Of a stretch of 59,206 nt of DNA, positions 51,970 to 59,206 are shown piece by piece. How positions within the stretch are numbered: position 1 is the stretch's first letter; each line of letters opens with the position of its first letter. Location: contig CALMJG010000006.1 of NCBI GenBank assembly GCA_937864195.1, forward strand, positions 1 through 59,206, in the 5' to 3' direction. Made by a program: the position numbers and the translations under genes. Under the pieces are notes generated by a model that was not told the DNA's origin, made no database searches, and worked only from the letters and a program-made list of their open reading frames with translations. The DNA comes from an uncultured Novosphingobium sp. Its GTDB lineage: Bacteria; Pseudomonadota; Alphaproteobacteria; Sphingomonadales; Sphingomonadaceae.

Positions 51970-52482
51970 TCAGCGCTTCACCCGGATCGCATCGCCCGGG
52001 GTGACTACGATCACGACCCGGCGGTTCTGCGCGCGCCCTTCCTCGGTATCGTTGGTCTCGATCGGATCGGTTTCCCCAAGGCCCTGGGCGCGGATCGCAT
52101 CGGCAGGCAGGCCGGCAGTCGCAAGCGCCGCCTTCACCGCCTCGGCGCGGCGGCGTGACAGGTCGAGGTTATAGTCGTCCGCCCCCAGGGCGTCGGTGTG
52201 GCCTTCCACGGTCGCCCCGTGGATACCCACGCTGGTCAGCGCCGCCGCGATCTTTCCGACCACCGCGCCGGTCTCTGGCGAAAGGTCGCTCCGGTCGAAA
52301 CCGAACAGCACCTTGTCGGCAATTCCCAGCTCATAGTTCTCGCCAACCGGGCGGAAACCCTGCTGGGCCAGAGCCGCAACCTGCTGTTTGCTGAAGGCCG
52401 CCCGAGCCGGAACAGTCTGGCAGGCGGCCAATAGCCCCGCTGCCAGCGTCACAAGGGCAAGTCGATTACGCATCGGCGCCAT
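51970..52482 (-). CDS. yfiB: OmpA-family lipoprotein (YfiB-like)
   Basis: Peptidoglycan-associated protein of 170 residues. The N-terminal lipoprotein signal is LVTLAAGLLAACQTV with lipobox LAAC. The OmpA domain runs from about 70 to the end: VLFGFDRSDLSPETGAVV, VEGHTDALGADDYNLDLSRRRAEAVKAAL and GRAQNRRVVIVV. ATG 52482 with AAGGAGAG upstream is chosen; it overlaps the end of the diguanylate cyclase gene by 17 nt. In the YfiBNR system this protein sequesters YfiR and so relieves repression of YfiN. The gene order YfiR-YfiN-YfiB supports this over a generic Pal-like protein. Confidence 0.84.
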   Translation of the reverse strand: MAPMRNRLALVTLAAGLLAACQTVPARAAFSKQQVAALAQQGFRPVGENYELGIADKVLFGFDRSDLSPETGAVVGKIAAALTSVGIHGATVEGHTDALGADDYNLDLSRRRAEAVKAALATAGLPADAIRAQGLGETDPIETNDTEEGRAQNRRVVIVVTPGDAIRVKR

Positions 52483-53707
52483 GGCCGGTCTCTCCTTCGT
52501 ATCGCGCATGGCGCTTCATCTGGTACATTTCGGCATCGGCGCGGCGCAGCAGGTCGCTGGGCGAGATTCCGTCGTCGGGATAGACGGCCACGCCGAGGCT
52601 GACCGTGGAGCGGGCGAACAGGCCGCTGGGCAGGCGGAAACTGCGCTCCATCGCCAGGTGAATCCGCGCGACGACCCCTTCGACGTGGGCGCGGTTGTGG
52701 AACGGGGCCAGCACAACCGCGAATTCATCCCCGCCCAGCCGGAACGCGCTGTCGACCTGGCGGATGCTGGAGCGCAGCCGCTCGGCCACCGCGATCAGCG
52801 CGGCATCACCGGAATCATGCCCGTGCCGGTCATTGATCGCCTTGAAGTCGTCGATGTCGAGATAGAGCACGGCAAAGGCCACGCCGCTGCGCACCGATGC
52901 GCAGATCGCCTCGCCCAGGGCCTGCTCGAACAGCGCACGGTTGCCCAGACCGGTCAGGCTGTCATGGGTGGCGCGCCGGGCAAGTTCCGCGTTTTCGGAG
53001 GTCAAGCCCGCGTGCCAGCCCTGAAGCTCTGCCAGCAACGCATTGAAATCCTGACCGAACCTGTCAATCTCCGCAATCCCGGAAGAGGGTATCCGCTTTT
53101 CAAACGCCCGGTCGGTCCGCACCGCGTGGGCGATCGCGGCGACATGGTCCAGCGGTTCGATAACGTCACGCTGAAGCCGCCGCGCAAGGATCCGGGTCGC
53201 TATCACTGTCAGCCCCAGGCACGACAGCGCGATGATCGCCCCGGACAGGGCATAGCGCAGCACCCCTTCCGAATTGCCATAGACCCTGACCTCCGCCAGC
53301 ACCCTGCCCCCGCGCACCACCGGGTGGAACGCAGGGCTGGCCCAGAGCAGGCGGTTGGCCAGATCCTCGAACCGGGAATGCAGGTCGCCGTGCGGATGAT
53401 TCCAGGCGGCCAGCACCGGCCCGCCCGGCTCGCGCACTTCCACCCGGTCGATCCCGCCGACCGCGGCAACCGAGACAATCGCTTCCAGCACAGCCGCGCG
53501 GTCACCAAAGACCACCGCGGGTTCAACCGTATAGGCCACCGTATGCGCCGTCAGCTGCAGGTTCCGCGAGGCATAGTTGCGGATCACGATCATCCCGCTC
53601 AACAGCAGGCTCGCCGTTGCCAGGGTCACGGTGAACAGGATCAGCCGCATGTGCACGCCCGCCAGCAACTGGCGCAGGGTGGGCAGCGATTGCCGGGGCG
53701 CGGCCAT
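52466..53707 (-). CDS. yfiN: diguanylate cyclase with periplasmic sensor and HAMP (YfiN/TpbB-like)
   Basis: Membrane enzyme of 413 residues making cyclic-di-GMP. TM1 is about 21-43 and TM2 about 151-173, with a periplasmic CHASE8-like domain between them (AYTVEPAVVFGDRAAVLEAI). HAMP is about 174-226. The catalytic domain starts at THDSLTGLGNRALFEQAL, with the active-site motif GGDEF at 325-329 and the inhibitory I-site RxxD at 316-319. It is therefore both catalytic and product-inhibited. ATG 53707 follows the yfiR stop directly. YfiR inhibits and YfiB activates the homologue in Pseudomonas and E. coli, which fits this order. Confidence 0.89.
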   Translation of the reverse strand: MAAPRQSLPTLRQLLAGVHMRLILFTVTLATASLLLSGMIVIRNYASRNLQLTAHTVAYTVEPAVVFGDRAAVLEAIVSVAAVGGIDRVEVREPGGPVLAAWNHPHGDLHSRFEDLANRLLWASPAFHPVVRGGRVLAEVRVYGNSEGVLRYALSGAIIALSCLGLTVIATRILARRLQRDVIEPLDHVAAIAHAVRTDRAFEKRIPSSGIAEIDRFGQDFNALLAELQGWHAGLTSENAELARRATHDSLTGLGNRALFEQALGEAICASVRSGVAFAVLYLDIDDFKAINDRHGHDSGDAALIAVAERLRSSIRQVDSAFRLGGDEFAVVLAPFHNRAHVEGVVARIHLAMERSFRLPSGLFARSTVSLGVAVYPDDGISPSDLLRRADAEMYQMKRHARYEGETGHGADA

Positions 53708-53709
53708 GG

Positions 53710-54267
53710 TCAGCGCCCTCCCTCGGCCAGGCGCAGGACGCGCGGATCGACCCGCAGGCCGGAGCGGGCAATCGCATCCAGGTTCATCCGAAAGCTGACT
53801 GCGCGCGGCTCGTAAACCATGCAGAACATCGCCTGGCTGCGGCAGGCCGGATCCGCCTCGGCAATGGTCAGCACCCCGTTTCCGCGCGCCGCCGCGACCA
53901 GCTGGCGCAGGACCAGCGGCTGGACATCGCCGATGTAGAGCACCTGGCAGCCGCCGATCGCGGAGGGCACGGGCCCCACCTCGCGGCGATGCACGGCGCG
54001 CCCGTCGGCCAGCCTGACCGCATCGAGCCGCCCGCCCCGCCGGGTTGGCCCGGCAGCGCACAGGGTCAGCGGCCCGGCCTGGGCCGGCCAGCGGGTATAT
54101 TCGATGATCCCCCCAACGATCCGCGCGGTTGCCGGCGCATAGGATTCGTCCCTGGCTCCTCCGCCCACGCCTTCTGCGGCGGCGGACACCAGTTCCGCCG
54201 CCCCGGCGGGTGCCGGGACTTCGCCTGCCAGGGCGGCCGTCAGGATCATCAAGCCGTGAAGCGCCAT
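53710..54267 (-). CDS. yfiR: YfiR family periplasmic regulator (DUF4154)
   Basis: Periplasmic protein of 185 residues that represses YfiN. The N-terminus (MALHGLMILTAALAGEVPAPAGAAE) is a signal peptide. The DUF4154 core is TARIVGGIIEYTRWPAQAGPLTLCAAGP and later GGCQVLYIGD, ACRSQAMFCMVYEPRAVSFRMNLDAIARSGLRVDPRVLRLAE. Four Cys residues (in TLCAAG, GGCQVLY, PACRSQ and MFCMVYE) match the two disulphides of the family, which link repression to periplasmic redox state. It begins the yfiR-yfiN-yfiB run; an uncharged promoter gap of 173 nt separates it from the divergent acyl-CoA synthetase 3. Confidence 0.86.
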   Translation of the reverse strand: MALHGLMILTAALAGEVPAPAGAAELVSAAAEGVGGGARDESYAPATARIVGGIIEYTRWPAQAGPLTLCAAGPTRRGGRLDAVRLADGRAVHRREVGPVPSAIGGCQVLYIGDVQPLVLRQLVAAARGNGVLTIAEADPACRSQAMFCMVYEPRAVSFRMNLDAIARSGLRVDPRVLRLAEGGR

Positions 54268-54406
54268 CTCGGCCCCGCCCTTAGATCAAACCGAACCATT
54301 GTAAAACAAGCATAATGCACGTTCCTTACACCGTTGTAACCAAGCGGCCCCACGCAGCCCTGCTCGCGGAGCAGCAAAAATTCGGCAAGCCGCTCTTGCG
54401 CTCGGT

Positions 54407-54422
54407 TTAAGCGCGCGCTTAA
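54407..54422. promoter_or_regulatory. 16-bp perfect palindrome TTAAGCGCGCGCTTAA
   Basis: The palindrome lies 19 bp upstream of the start of acyl-CoA synthetase 3, between it and the divergent yfiR gene. The symmetry and location suggest a repressor site, possibly for a fatty-acid-type TetR or GntR regulator elsewhere in the genome. Confidence 0.55.
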
Positions 54423-54440
54423 TTCGCCCCCAAGGAGAGC

Positions 54441-56033
54441 ATGATGGACGAGGCAACCTATGCCCGGCTGCTGGCCAAGGCCCAGCGGACGGCGGACCTG
54501 TTTACTTTTGACGAATTCCTGACCTTCTGGGGCAAGGACCGGCCCGAGCGCCTTGCGATCGAGGGCGACGACCTGCGCTATGACTATGCCGGCTTCGAGG
54601 ACGCGACTGCCAGGGTCGCCAGCGCGCTGCTGGCGATGGGCCTCGACAAGGGCGACCGGATCGCCTGGTTCGGCAAGAACAGCGCACTCTACTTCACCCT
54701 GTTCTTCGGCGCGGCGCGCGCCGGGATCGTGATGACCCCGGTCGGCTGGCGGCTGGCCGAACCGGAAGCCGCCTTCATCATCGACAATGCCGAAGCCAAG
54801 GTGCTGTTCCTGGGCGAAGGGTTCGAAGCCTGCCGCGAAACGCTGGGCCAGCGCCCCGGCCTGGTCCGCTGCCTCACCGCCGGGGAGGCGCAGCGCGAGG
54901 TGCTGGCCGCACCGCGCGCCGAGTTCGAGCCGTCGCTGGCCGACGATGCCGTGCTGCAACTCTACACCAGCGGCACCACCGGCAATCCCAAGGGCGCTGT
55001 CCTTTCGAACCGCAACCTGTTCGGGCTGCGCAAGGGCAACCTGGACAACCCGCCCAAGCACACCCTGTGGGACGAGGACGAGGCCGTGCTGGTCGCCATG
55101 CCCTGCGCCCACATCGGCGGCACGGGGCTGGGCGTCATGGCGCTTGCCGCCGGCCTGCCGGGCATTGTCCTTACCGAATTCGATCCGCCGCGCGTGTTCG
55201 ATGCGGTCGAAAACCGGGGCGTCACCCGCTTTTTCATCGTTCCCGCCGCGCTGCAGTTGCTGCTCAACCATCCCGACTGCGCGAAGACCGATTTCAGCCG
55301 GATCAAGTACATCCTCTATGGCGCCAGCCCGATCCCGCTGGAACTGCTGCGCCAGTGCATCGCCATGTTCGGGGCGGAGTTCGTCCAGAACTATGGCATG
55401 ACAGAAACCACCGGCACGATCTGCGTGCTCCCGCCCGAGGATCATTCGGTCGAAGGCAACGAGCGGATGCGCTCGGCCGGCAAGCCGCTCCCCGGCGTCG
55501 AGATGATCATTCGCGGGCCGAACGGAGAGGCCCTGCCCCCGCGCGAGATCGGCGAGATCTGCACCCGTTCGTCCAACAACATGCTGGGCTACTGGAAGCT
55601 GCCCGAAGCGACCGCCAGCACGATGGACGCGAACGGCTGGATCGCCACCGGCGACGTCGGCTACATGGACGAGGACGGCTATGTCTACATGTATGACCGC
55701 GCCAAGGACATGATCATCTCCGGCGGCGAGAACGTCTACCCGGCTGAAGTCGAAAGCGGCATCTACGGCCATCCGGACGTGCTGGAAGTCGCCGTGATCG
55801 GCGTGCCGGACGACAAGTGGGGAGAAGCGGTGAAAGCCGTCTGCGTGCCCAAGCCCGGCCACACCATCGATCCGGCCAGTATCATCGCCTGGGCGCGCGA
55901 ACGCCTCGCCAGCTTCAAGGTGCCCAAGAGCGTCGACGTGATCGAGGCCCTGCCCCGCAACCCCAGCGGCAAGATCCTGCGCCGCCAATTGCGCGAACCC
56001 TACTGGGCTGGCCGGGAACGGCAGATCAACTGA
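54441..56033 (+). CDS. AMP-dependent acyl-CoA synthetase/ligase 3
   Basis: Adenylate-forming CoA ligase of 530 residues. P-loop LYTSGTTGNPKGAVL, then YGMTETTGT, IATGDVGYMDEDG, the hinge DRAKDMIISGGENVYP and catalytic NPSGKILRRQLREPYWAG. The start is ATG 54441 or 54444; AAGGAGA fits the second slightly better. It is paralogous to ligases 1 and 2 and precedes a 3-hydroxyacyl-CoA dehydrogenase gene on the same strand (180 nt, with a palindromic repeat between). It probably starts a beta-oxidation-like route of a fatty or aromatic side-chain acid. Confidence 0.88.
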   Translation: MMDEATYARLLAKAQRTADLFTFDEFLTFWGKDRPERLAIEGDDLRYDYAGFEDATARVASALLAMGLDKGDRIAWFGKNSALYFTLFFGAARAGIVMTPVGWRLAEPEAAFIIDNAEAKVLFLGEGFEACRETLGQRPGLVRCLTAGEAQREVLAAPRAEFEPSLADDAVLQLYTSGTTGNPKGAVLSNRNLFGLRKGNLDNPPKHTLWDEDEAVLVAMPCAHIGGTGLGVMALAAGLPGIVLTEFDPPRVFDAVENRGVTRFFIVPAALQLLLNHPDCAKTDFSRIKYILYGASPIPLELLRQCIAMFGAEFVQNYGMTETTGTICVLPPEDHSVEGNERMRSAGKPLPGVEMIIRGPNGEALPPREIGEICTRSSNNMLGYWKLPEATASTMDANGWIATGDVGYMDEDGYVYMYDRAKDMIISGGENVYPAEVESGIYGHPDVLEVAVIGVPDDKWGEAVKAVCVPKPGHTIDPASIIAWARERLASFKVPKSVDVIEALPRNPSGKILRRQLREPYWAGRERQIN

Positions 56034-56108
56034 CAGGGATTGGTTAACGGCGCACCGGATTGGTTGACCTTCGGTCGCAATGACGAACCGGGGGGTATCG
56101 CCCCTCCC

Positions 56109-56176
56109 CCGTTCGTGTCGAGCGAAGTCGAGACATGCTGGCGCTGGCGTGTCTCGACTTCGCTCGACACGAGCGG
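56109..56176. repeat. dispersed palindromic repeat, copy C
   Basis: A 29-bp inverted repeat (two wobble positions) with a 10-nt loop at 56138-56147. It has the same outer sequence as copies A and B and a third compensated inner triplet (GCGAAGTCGAG / CTCGACTTCGC). It lies between tandem genes, not convergent ones. Confidence 0.88.
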
Positions 56177-56213
56177 CTAGGTTGTGGGGCACAAGACAAC
56201 AAGGAGAGAGCCC

Positions 56214-57476
56214 GTGTCCGATCCCCTGCCCGGCGCGAACGCGCATATCGCCGCCGCGCTCCAGCTGTGCGCAAAGATCGATGACCTGCCGTCTGACACG
56301 CCGTTGCTGACCATCGCCCTCGTCGGGGTGATCGGTGCCGGCACGATGGGCGGCGGGATCGCGATGAATTTCCTCTCCGCCGGCATTCCGGTGACCATGG
56401 TGGAGCGCGAGCAGGCCGCGCTCGATCGCGGGGTCGAGGTGATGGGCCGCAACTATGCCGCCAGCGTGAAACGCGGGCGGATCGACGCCGCAGAGGCCGA
56501 AGCGGCGATGGCGCGGCTGTCTCCCAGCCTGAACTTCGGCGCTCTGGCCGATTGCGACCTCGTGATCGAAGCCGTCTATGAATCGATGGAGGTCAAGAAG
56601 GACGTTTTCACCCGGCTCGACGGGATCGCGAAACCCGGCGCGATCCTCGCCAGCAACACCAGCTATCTGGACGTCAACGAGATCGCATCGGTCACGGCGC
56701 GGCCTGAAGCGGTGCTGGGCATGCACTTCTTCTCGCCCGCCAACGTGATGAAACTGCTCGAAGTGGTGCGCGGCGCCAAGACCGGCGCGAGCCAGCTCGC
56801 CACCGTGATGCAGCTTGCCTCCCTGATCCGCAAGGTGCCGGTCGTCTCGGGCGTTTGCCACGGCTTCATTGGCAACCGGATGCTGTCGAAGCGCCAGGAA
56901 CAGGCCAACGCCCTGATCCTGGAAGGCGCGGCCTATCACCAGGTCGACCAGGTCCTGCTCGATTTCGGCTTCCCGATGGGACCGTTCCAGATGGGTGACC
57001 TCGCCGGCCTCGACATCGGCTGGCACCGCGATCCCAGCATCGTCACCACCGTGCGCGAAGCGCTGTGCGCGGCCGGGCGCTGGGGCCAGAAGACCGGCAA
57101 AGGCTTTTACGATTACGACGCAAACCGCCAGCGCACTCCCTCCGCAGAGGTGGAGGCAATCATCGCCGATTTCGCCCGGAGGGAGGGCAAGGCCCAGCGT
57201 GAGGTCAGCCGCGAGGAGATCTTCGCCCGCCTGCTCTATCCGATGGTCAGCGAGGGCGCGCAGATCCTTGACGAAGGCATCGCCCAGCGCGCCGGCGACA
57301 TCGATCTGGTCTGGCTCAACGGCTATGGCTGGCCTGCCTGGACCGGCGGGATCATGTACTGGGCCGACCATGAAGGGCTGGCACGGATCGTTGCGGGGCT
57401 TGACCAATACGGCCTGCCTGTCGCCCCATTGCTGCGCCGCAAGGCGGAAGAAGGCGGGCAATTCAGCGCGGACTGA
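56214..57476 (+). CDS. 3-hydroxyacyl-CoA dehydrogenase without an enoyl-CoA hydratase domain
   Basis: NAD-dependent enzyme of 420 residues with only the dehydrogenase part of FadJ/FadB-type proteins. Rossmann motif [21 protein letters not shown]; catalytic region [21 protein letters not shown] with the active His; dimer/C-terminal regions [22 protein letters not shown] and a second C-terminal domain ([41 protein letters not shown]). The GTG 56214 start is chosen for its AAGGAGAG ribosome site; no hydratase domain precedes it, as only about 10 more codons are open. It follows acyl-CoA synthetase 3 across repeat C. Confidence 0.87.
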   Translation: MSDPLPGANAHIAAALQLCAKIDDLPSDTPLLTIALVGVIGAGTMGGGIAMNFLSAGIPVTMVEREQAALDRGVEVMGRNYAASVKRGRIDAAEAEAAMARLSPSLNFGALADCDLVIEAVYESMEVKKDVFTRLDGIAKPGAILASNTSYLDVNEIASVTARPEAVLGMHFFSPANVMKLLEVVRGAKTGASQLATVMQLASLIRKVPVVSGVCHGFIGNRMLSKRQEQANALILEGAAYHQVDQVLLDFGFPMGPFQMGDLAGLDIGWHRDPSIVTTVREALCAAGRWGQKTGKGFYDYDANRQRTPSAEVEAIIADFARREGKAQREVSREEIFARLLYPMVSEGAQILDEGIAQRAGDIDLVWLNGYGWPAWTGGIMYWADHEGLARIVAGLDQYGLPVAPLLRRKAEEGGQFSAD

Positions 57477-57482
57477 CCGGCC

Positions 57483-58598
57483 TCAGCGTGCGCGCGGGAT
57501 GCATTTCTCGCGCGGCAGGCCAGGGAAATGATCGCACGAAAACAGCGCGATTTCGGCACCGGCGGGATCGCGCGTGTAGCTGAAACGCAGTTCCCCTCTC
57601 GCCGAAGCCGGCATCGGGAAGGTCGCGGGAATGGCGGCGCGGTCGGCCCAGCCCAGCACCCGGCAGGTGCCCGATGGACCGCACAGCTTGCGCGCCAGTT
57701 CCATCGCTCCCGCCTCCCCCGTGCCCGGTGCCAGTTGCACGAAGTTCGCCCGCCCCGATGGGTCGCGCATCACCAGTTCGCCCCCGCTGATTGCAGGCGC
57801 GCCAGGTGCGACGGTCGGCGTGGCACTGGGCTCCACTGCCGGCGGTTCCTCGGTGGCCGATCCCGATAGACTGAGCGGATCGGGTTCGCCTCCGCTATAT
57901 ACCCGCGAAAAGGCCGTACGCGTGCCCCAGTATCCCGGCCAGCGCAGGAACAGGTGCGTCTCGACCTGCGCGATCTTGTCGAGTTTCGGGCTCCAATAGG
58001 GGAACACCCAGTCGGTATGGTAATGCGTGGCGGTGCCGACCGGGGCATAGACCCGCCCGCCCAGCGCCTCTTCCGCCCGGCGCCGCGAAGCAAGCCAGGC
58101 TGGCTCGCCATAGCGCCGCGCCAGCGATCCGTCACAGGTGAAGGAAAACTGGCAGCCCGTCTGCCGTTCGGCGCCTTCGAATACCACCCCGCAAACCGTA
58201 TCGGCAAAGGCAGGGTGGCGCACCCGGTTGAGCACGACCTGGATCACCGCGCGCTGGCCTTGGTCGCTCGGCCCCGCCTCGGCCATGGCGGCGAGCGCGA
58301 GGCATTCGGTGGCGCGAGCGCGATCCTCCTCAGTCCCGCGAAACCGGAAAGGGGCCGCAGCCGGATGCGGCCCCGGCACGAAAGGTATGGCGGCATTGGC
58401 AGCCCTCGCCTGATCCTCCGGCAAGCCCGGCGAAGCCAGCACCGGCGCTTCGCCCGGAAGGCCGGGCAAAGTTGCAAGCGGCTCCACCCGAGGAGCTTCG
58501 TCCCCGATTGACGCCGCCAGCGCTGCCGCCACAGCCAGCAGAACCGCGATCGTGCAGGCAACCAGCGTGCCGGGCTGTAGTCGCCGCTTCCTTCGCAT
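57483..58598 (-). CDS. cell wall hydrolase (SleB-like)
   Basis: Exported protein of 371 residues with one N-terminal membrane segment (LVACTIAVLLAVAAALAASIG). The SleB/hydrolase_2 domain is about 92-225: CLALAAMAEAGPSDQGQRAVIQVVLNRVRHPAFADTVCGVVFEG, QFSFTCDGSL and TATHYHTDWVFPYWSPKLDKIAQVETHLFLRW. The Glu in AMAEA is the probable catalytic acid. A Pro-rich linker (about 252-270) leads to a C-terminal domain with paired Cys (LCGPSGTC). It probably cuts peptidoglycan during growth or division. Convergent with the upstream dehydrogenase (6-nt gap). Confidence 0.86.
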   Translation of the reverse strand: MRRKRRLQPGTLVACTIAVLLAVAAALAASIGDEAPRVEPLATLPGLPGEAPVLASPGLPEDQARAANAAIPFVPGPHPAAAPFRFRGTEEDRARATECLALAAMAEAGPSDQGQRAVIQVVLNRVRHPAFADTVCGVVFEGAERQTGCQFSFTCDGSLARRYGEPAWLASRRRAEEALGGRVYAPVGTATHYHTDWVFPYWSPKLDKIAQVETHLFLRWPGYWGTRTAFSRVYSGGEPDPLSLSGSATEEPPAVEPSATPTVAPGAPAISGGELVMRDPSGRANFVQLAPGTGEAGAMELARKLCGPSGTCRVLGWADRAAIPATFPMPASARGELRFSYTRDPAGAEIALFSCDHFPGLPREKCIPRAR

Positions 58599-58686
58599 CG
58601 CCGTTTTCCTAGACCAAAGCCATCATTGGGCCAATCCCGCAGGCGCAAGTGCGCGGCTGCAGAGCGGTTTCGGGAGGCTGAACGCA

Positions 58687-58712
58687 AAAAACCCCGCGTG
58701 GGCGGGGTTTTT
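58687..58712 (-). terminator. rho-independent terminator after tRNA-fMet
   Basis: On the minus strand a stem of AAAAACCCCGC-type arms around a short loop is followed by a T run (TTTTTT). It lies just downstream of the tRNA and its arms are symmetrical enough to work in both directions. Confidence 0.7.
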
Positions 58713-58713
58713 G

Positions 58714-58791
<78 letters not shown>

Positions 58792-58844
58792 TCACCATAT
58801 TTCCGCCTGATGGGCGGTTTGGGGAGACTATCCCCGACACGCAA

Positions 58845-58866
58845 AAAGGGCCCGTTGGGGCCCTTT
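58845..58866 (-). terminator. rRNA operon terminator between 5S and tRNA-fMet
   Basis: AAAGGGCCC pairs with GGGCCCTTT around a 4-nt loop, followed on the minus strand by TTTTT. Also seen just before the tRNA is a smaller GGGGA-ACTA-TCCCC hairpin near 58821-58835. Confidence 0.7.
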
Positions 58867-58926
58867 GAGCGGGGCCATGGGCCCTGACAAGTGAATGGGT
58901 TATTTCCTGTATCCGTCTGCTTTAAT

Positions 58927-59041
58927 GCCTGGCGACGTCCTACTCTTCCAACGCTTGAGCGGTAGTACCATCGGCGCTGTCAGGTTTCACGGCCGAGTTC
59001 GAGATGGGATCGAGTGGGTCACTGACGCTATGGCCACCAAG
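58927..59041 (-). rRNA. 5S ribosomal RNA
   Basis: About 115 nt on the minus strand. Diagnostic stretches: GGTGGCCATAGC at the 5' end, ACCCACTCGATCCCATCTCG, GAACTCGGCCGTGAAAC, and the 3' end GTAGGACGTCGCCAGGC. Ends are approximate by a few bases. Confidence 0.95.
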
Positions 59042-59170
59042 CAATAAAGCAGGCGGATACGGGTTTTAATCGATGCATTGTATGCTGTTTTTCAGGCGTA
59101 TCTGGCTGATATCGTCCGACTATCGCAGACAGCAGGGCTGTCATTGATGGTGGGATTCATCAAGCATGAT

Positions 59171-59206
59171 CAGAGTTATTAGGACCGGTTAGCTCCACAC
59201 ATTACT
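59171..59206 (-). rRNA. 23S ribosomal RNA, 3' end (partial)
   Basis: The minus strand at the window edge reads GTGGAGCTAACCGGTCCTAA, a conserved 3'-terminal 23S segment. The gene continues past the edge. The exact 3' boundary is uncertain. 59042-59170 is the spacer between 23S and 5S, where no gene was seen. Confidence 0.7.

Noticed and set aside
48515-52174. Plus-strand open frame of 1219 codons
   Set aside because: It is antisense to 5-oxoprolinase and made of Arg/Ala/His-rich low-complexity sequence.
59042-59170. tRNA in the 23S-5S spacer
   Set aside because: No cloverleaf or CCA end was found there on either strand.

Overview
The window is GC-rich and almost gap-free. It reads as a chromosomal segment of a sphingomonad (Sphingomonadaceae; a Novosphingobium/Sphingobium-like alphaproteobacterium). 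Four TonB-dependent receptors, a glutathione S-transferase, several acyl-CoA synthetases and acyl-CoA dehydrogenases, a Rieske oxygenase and dispersed GTCGAGACACG-type palindromes all fit this. The right edge is the tail of an rRNA operon on the minus strand (23S end, 5S, then tRNA-fMet). No transposase, integrase or CRISPR array was seen.

Layout. (1) 1-7051: a shikimate/quinate module. It has a QuiC-type 3-dehydroshikimate dehydratase cut by the window edge, a TetR regulator, an AAHS-type MFS permease, a TonB receptor and a shikimate/quinate dehydrogenase. A 25-bp sequence with the palindrome GAACTAGTTC occurs identically before tetR and before the receptor gene, in the position of a promoter operator. 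Predicted flow is shikimate -> 3-dehydroshikimate -> protocatechuate.

(2) 7189-35475: a large catabolic island of unknown substrate. It holds a DUF3237 protein, TonB receptor 2, MFS 2, a SnoaL-like protein, a carboxymuconolactone decarboxylase-family protein, GST, a VOC protein, acyl-CoA synthetase 1 and a core MetE-like zinc alkyltransferase. A five-gene overlapping operon follows (esterase, APH-family kinase, enolase paralogue, D-2-hydroxyacid dehydrogenase, alpha/beta-hydrolase without its serine). Then come a flavin reductase and two MarR regulators. Next is a phthalate-type trio (4,5-dihydroxyphthalate decarboxylase-like, dihydrodiol dehydrogenase-like, Rieske oxygenase), followed by acyl-CoA synthetase 2, two acyl-CoA dehydrogenases, a LuxR-type regulator, TonB receptor 3 and an MpaB-type oxygenase. 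A 13-bp motif (WTAGNANRCTAAS) in five promoter gaps ties much of this island into one putative MarR regulon.

(3) 35459-41341: a coupled run encoding a beta-CASP nuclease, an ABC ATPase, an FtsX-type permease and an HlyD-type adaptor. (4) 41401-44730: a probable copper locus (TonB-like protein, OprC-like Met-rich receptor, DUF2946 protein). (5) 44793-51934: a ROK fructokinase, then a 5-oxoprolinase/DUF969/DUF979/DUF2891 operon. (6) 51970-54267: a YfiB-YfiN-YfiR cyclic-di-GMP module. (7) 54441-57476: acyl-CoA synthetase 3 and a 3-hydroxyacyl-CoA dehydrogenase without a hydratase domain. (8) 57483-59206: a SleB-type cell wall hydrolase, tRNA-fMet, 5S and the 23S end.

The best candidate for an undescribed system is the five-gene kinase/enolase operon and its MarR regulon. 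The enolase has altered active-site positions and one hydrolase has lost its nucleophile, which suggests new chemistry on a phosphorylated hydroxy-acid intermediate. Promoters, operators and hairpins were found by eye, and functions are inferred from motifs and remembered families, without database searches.
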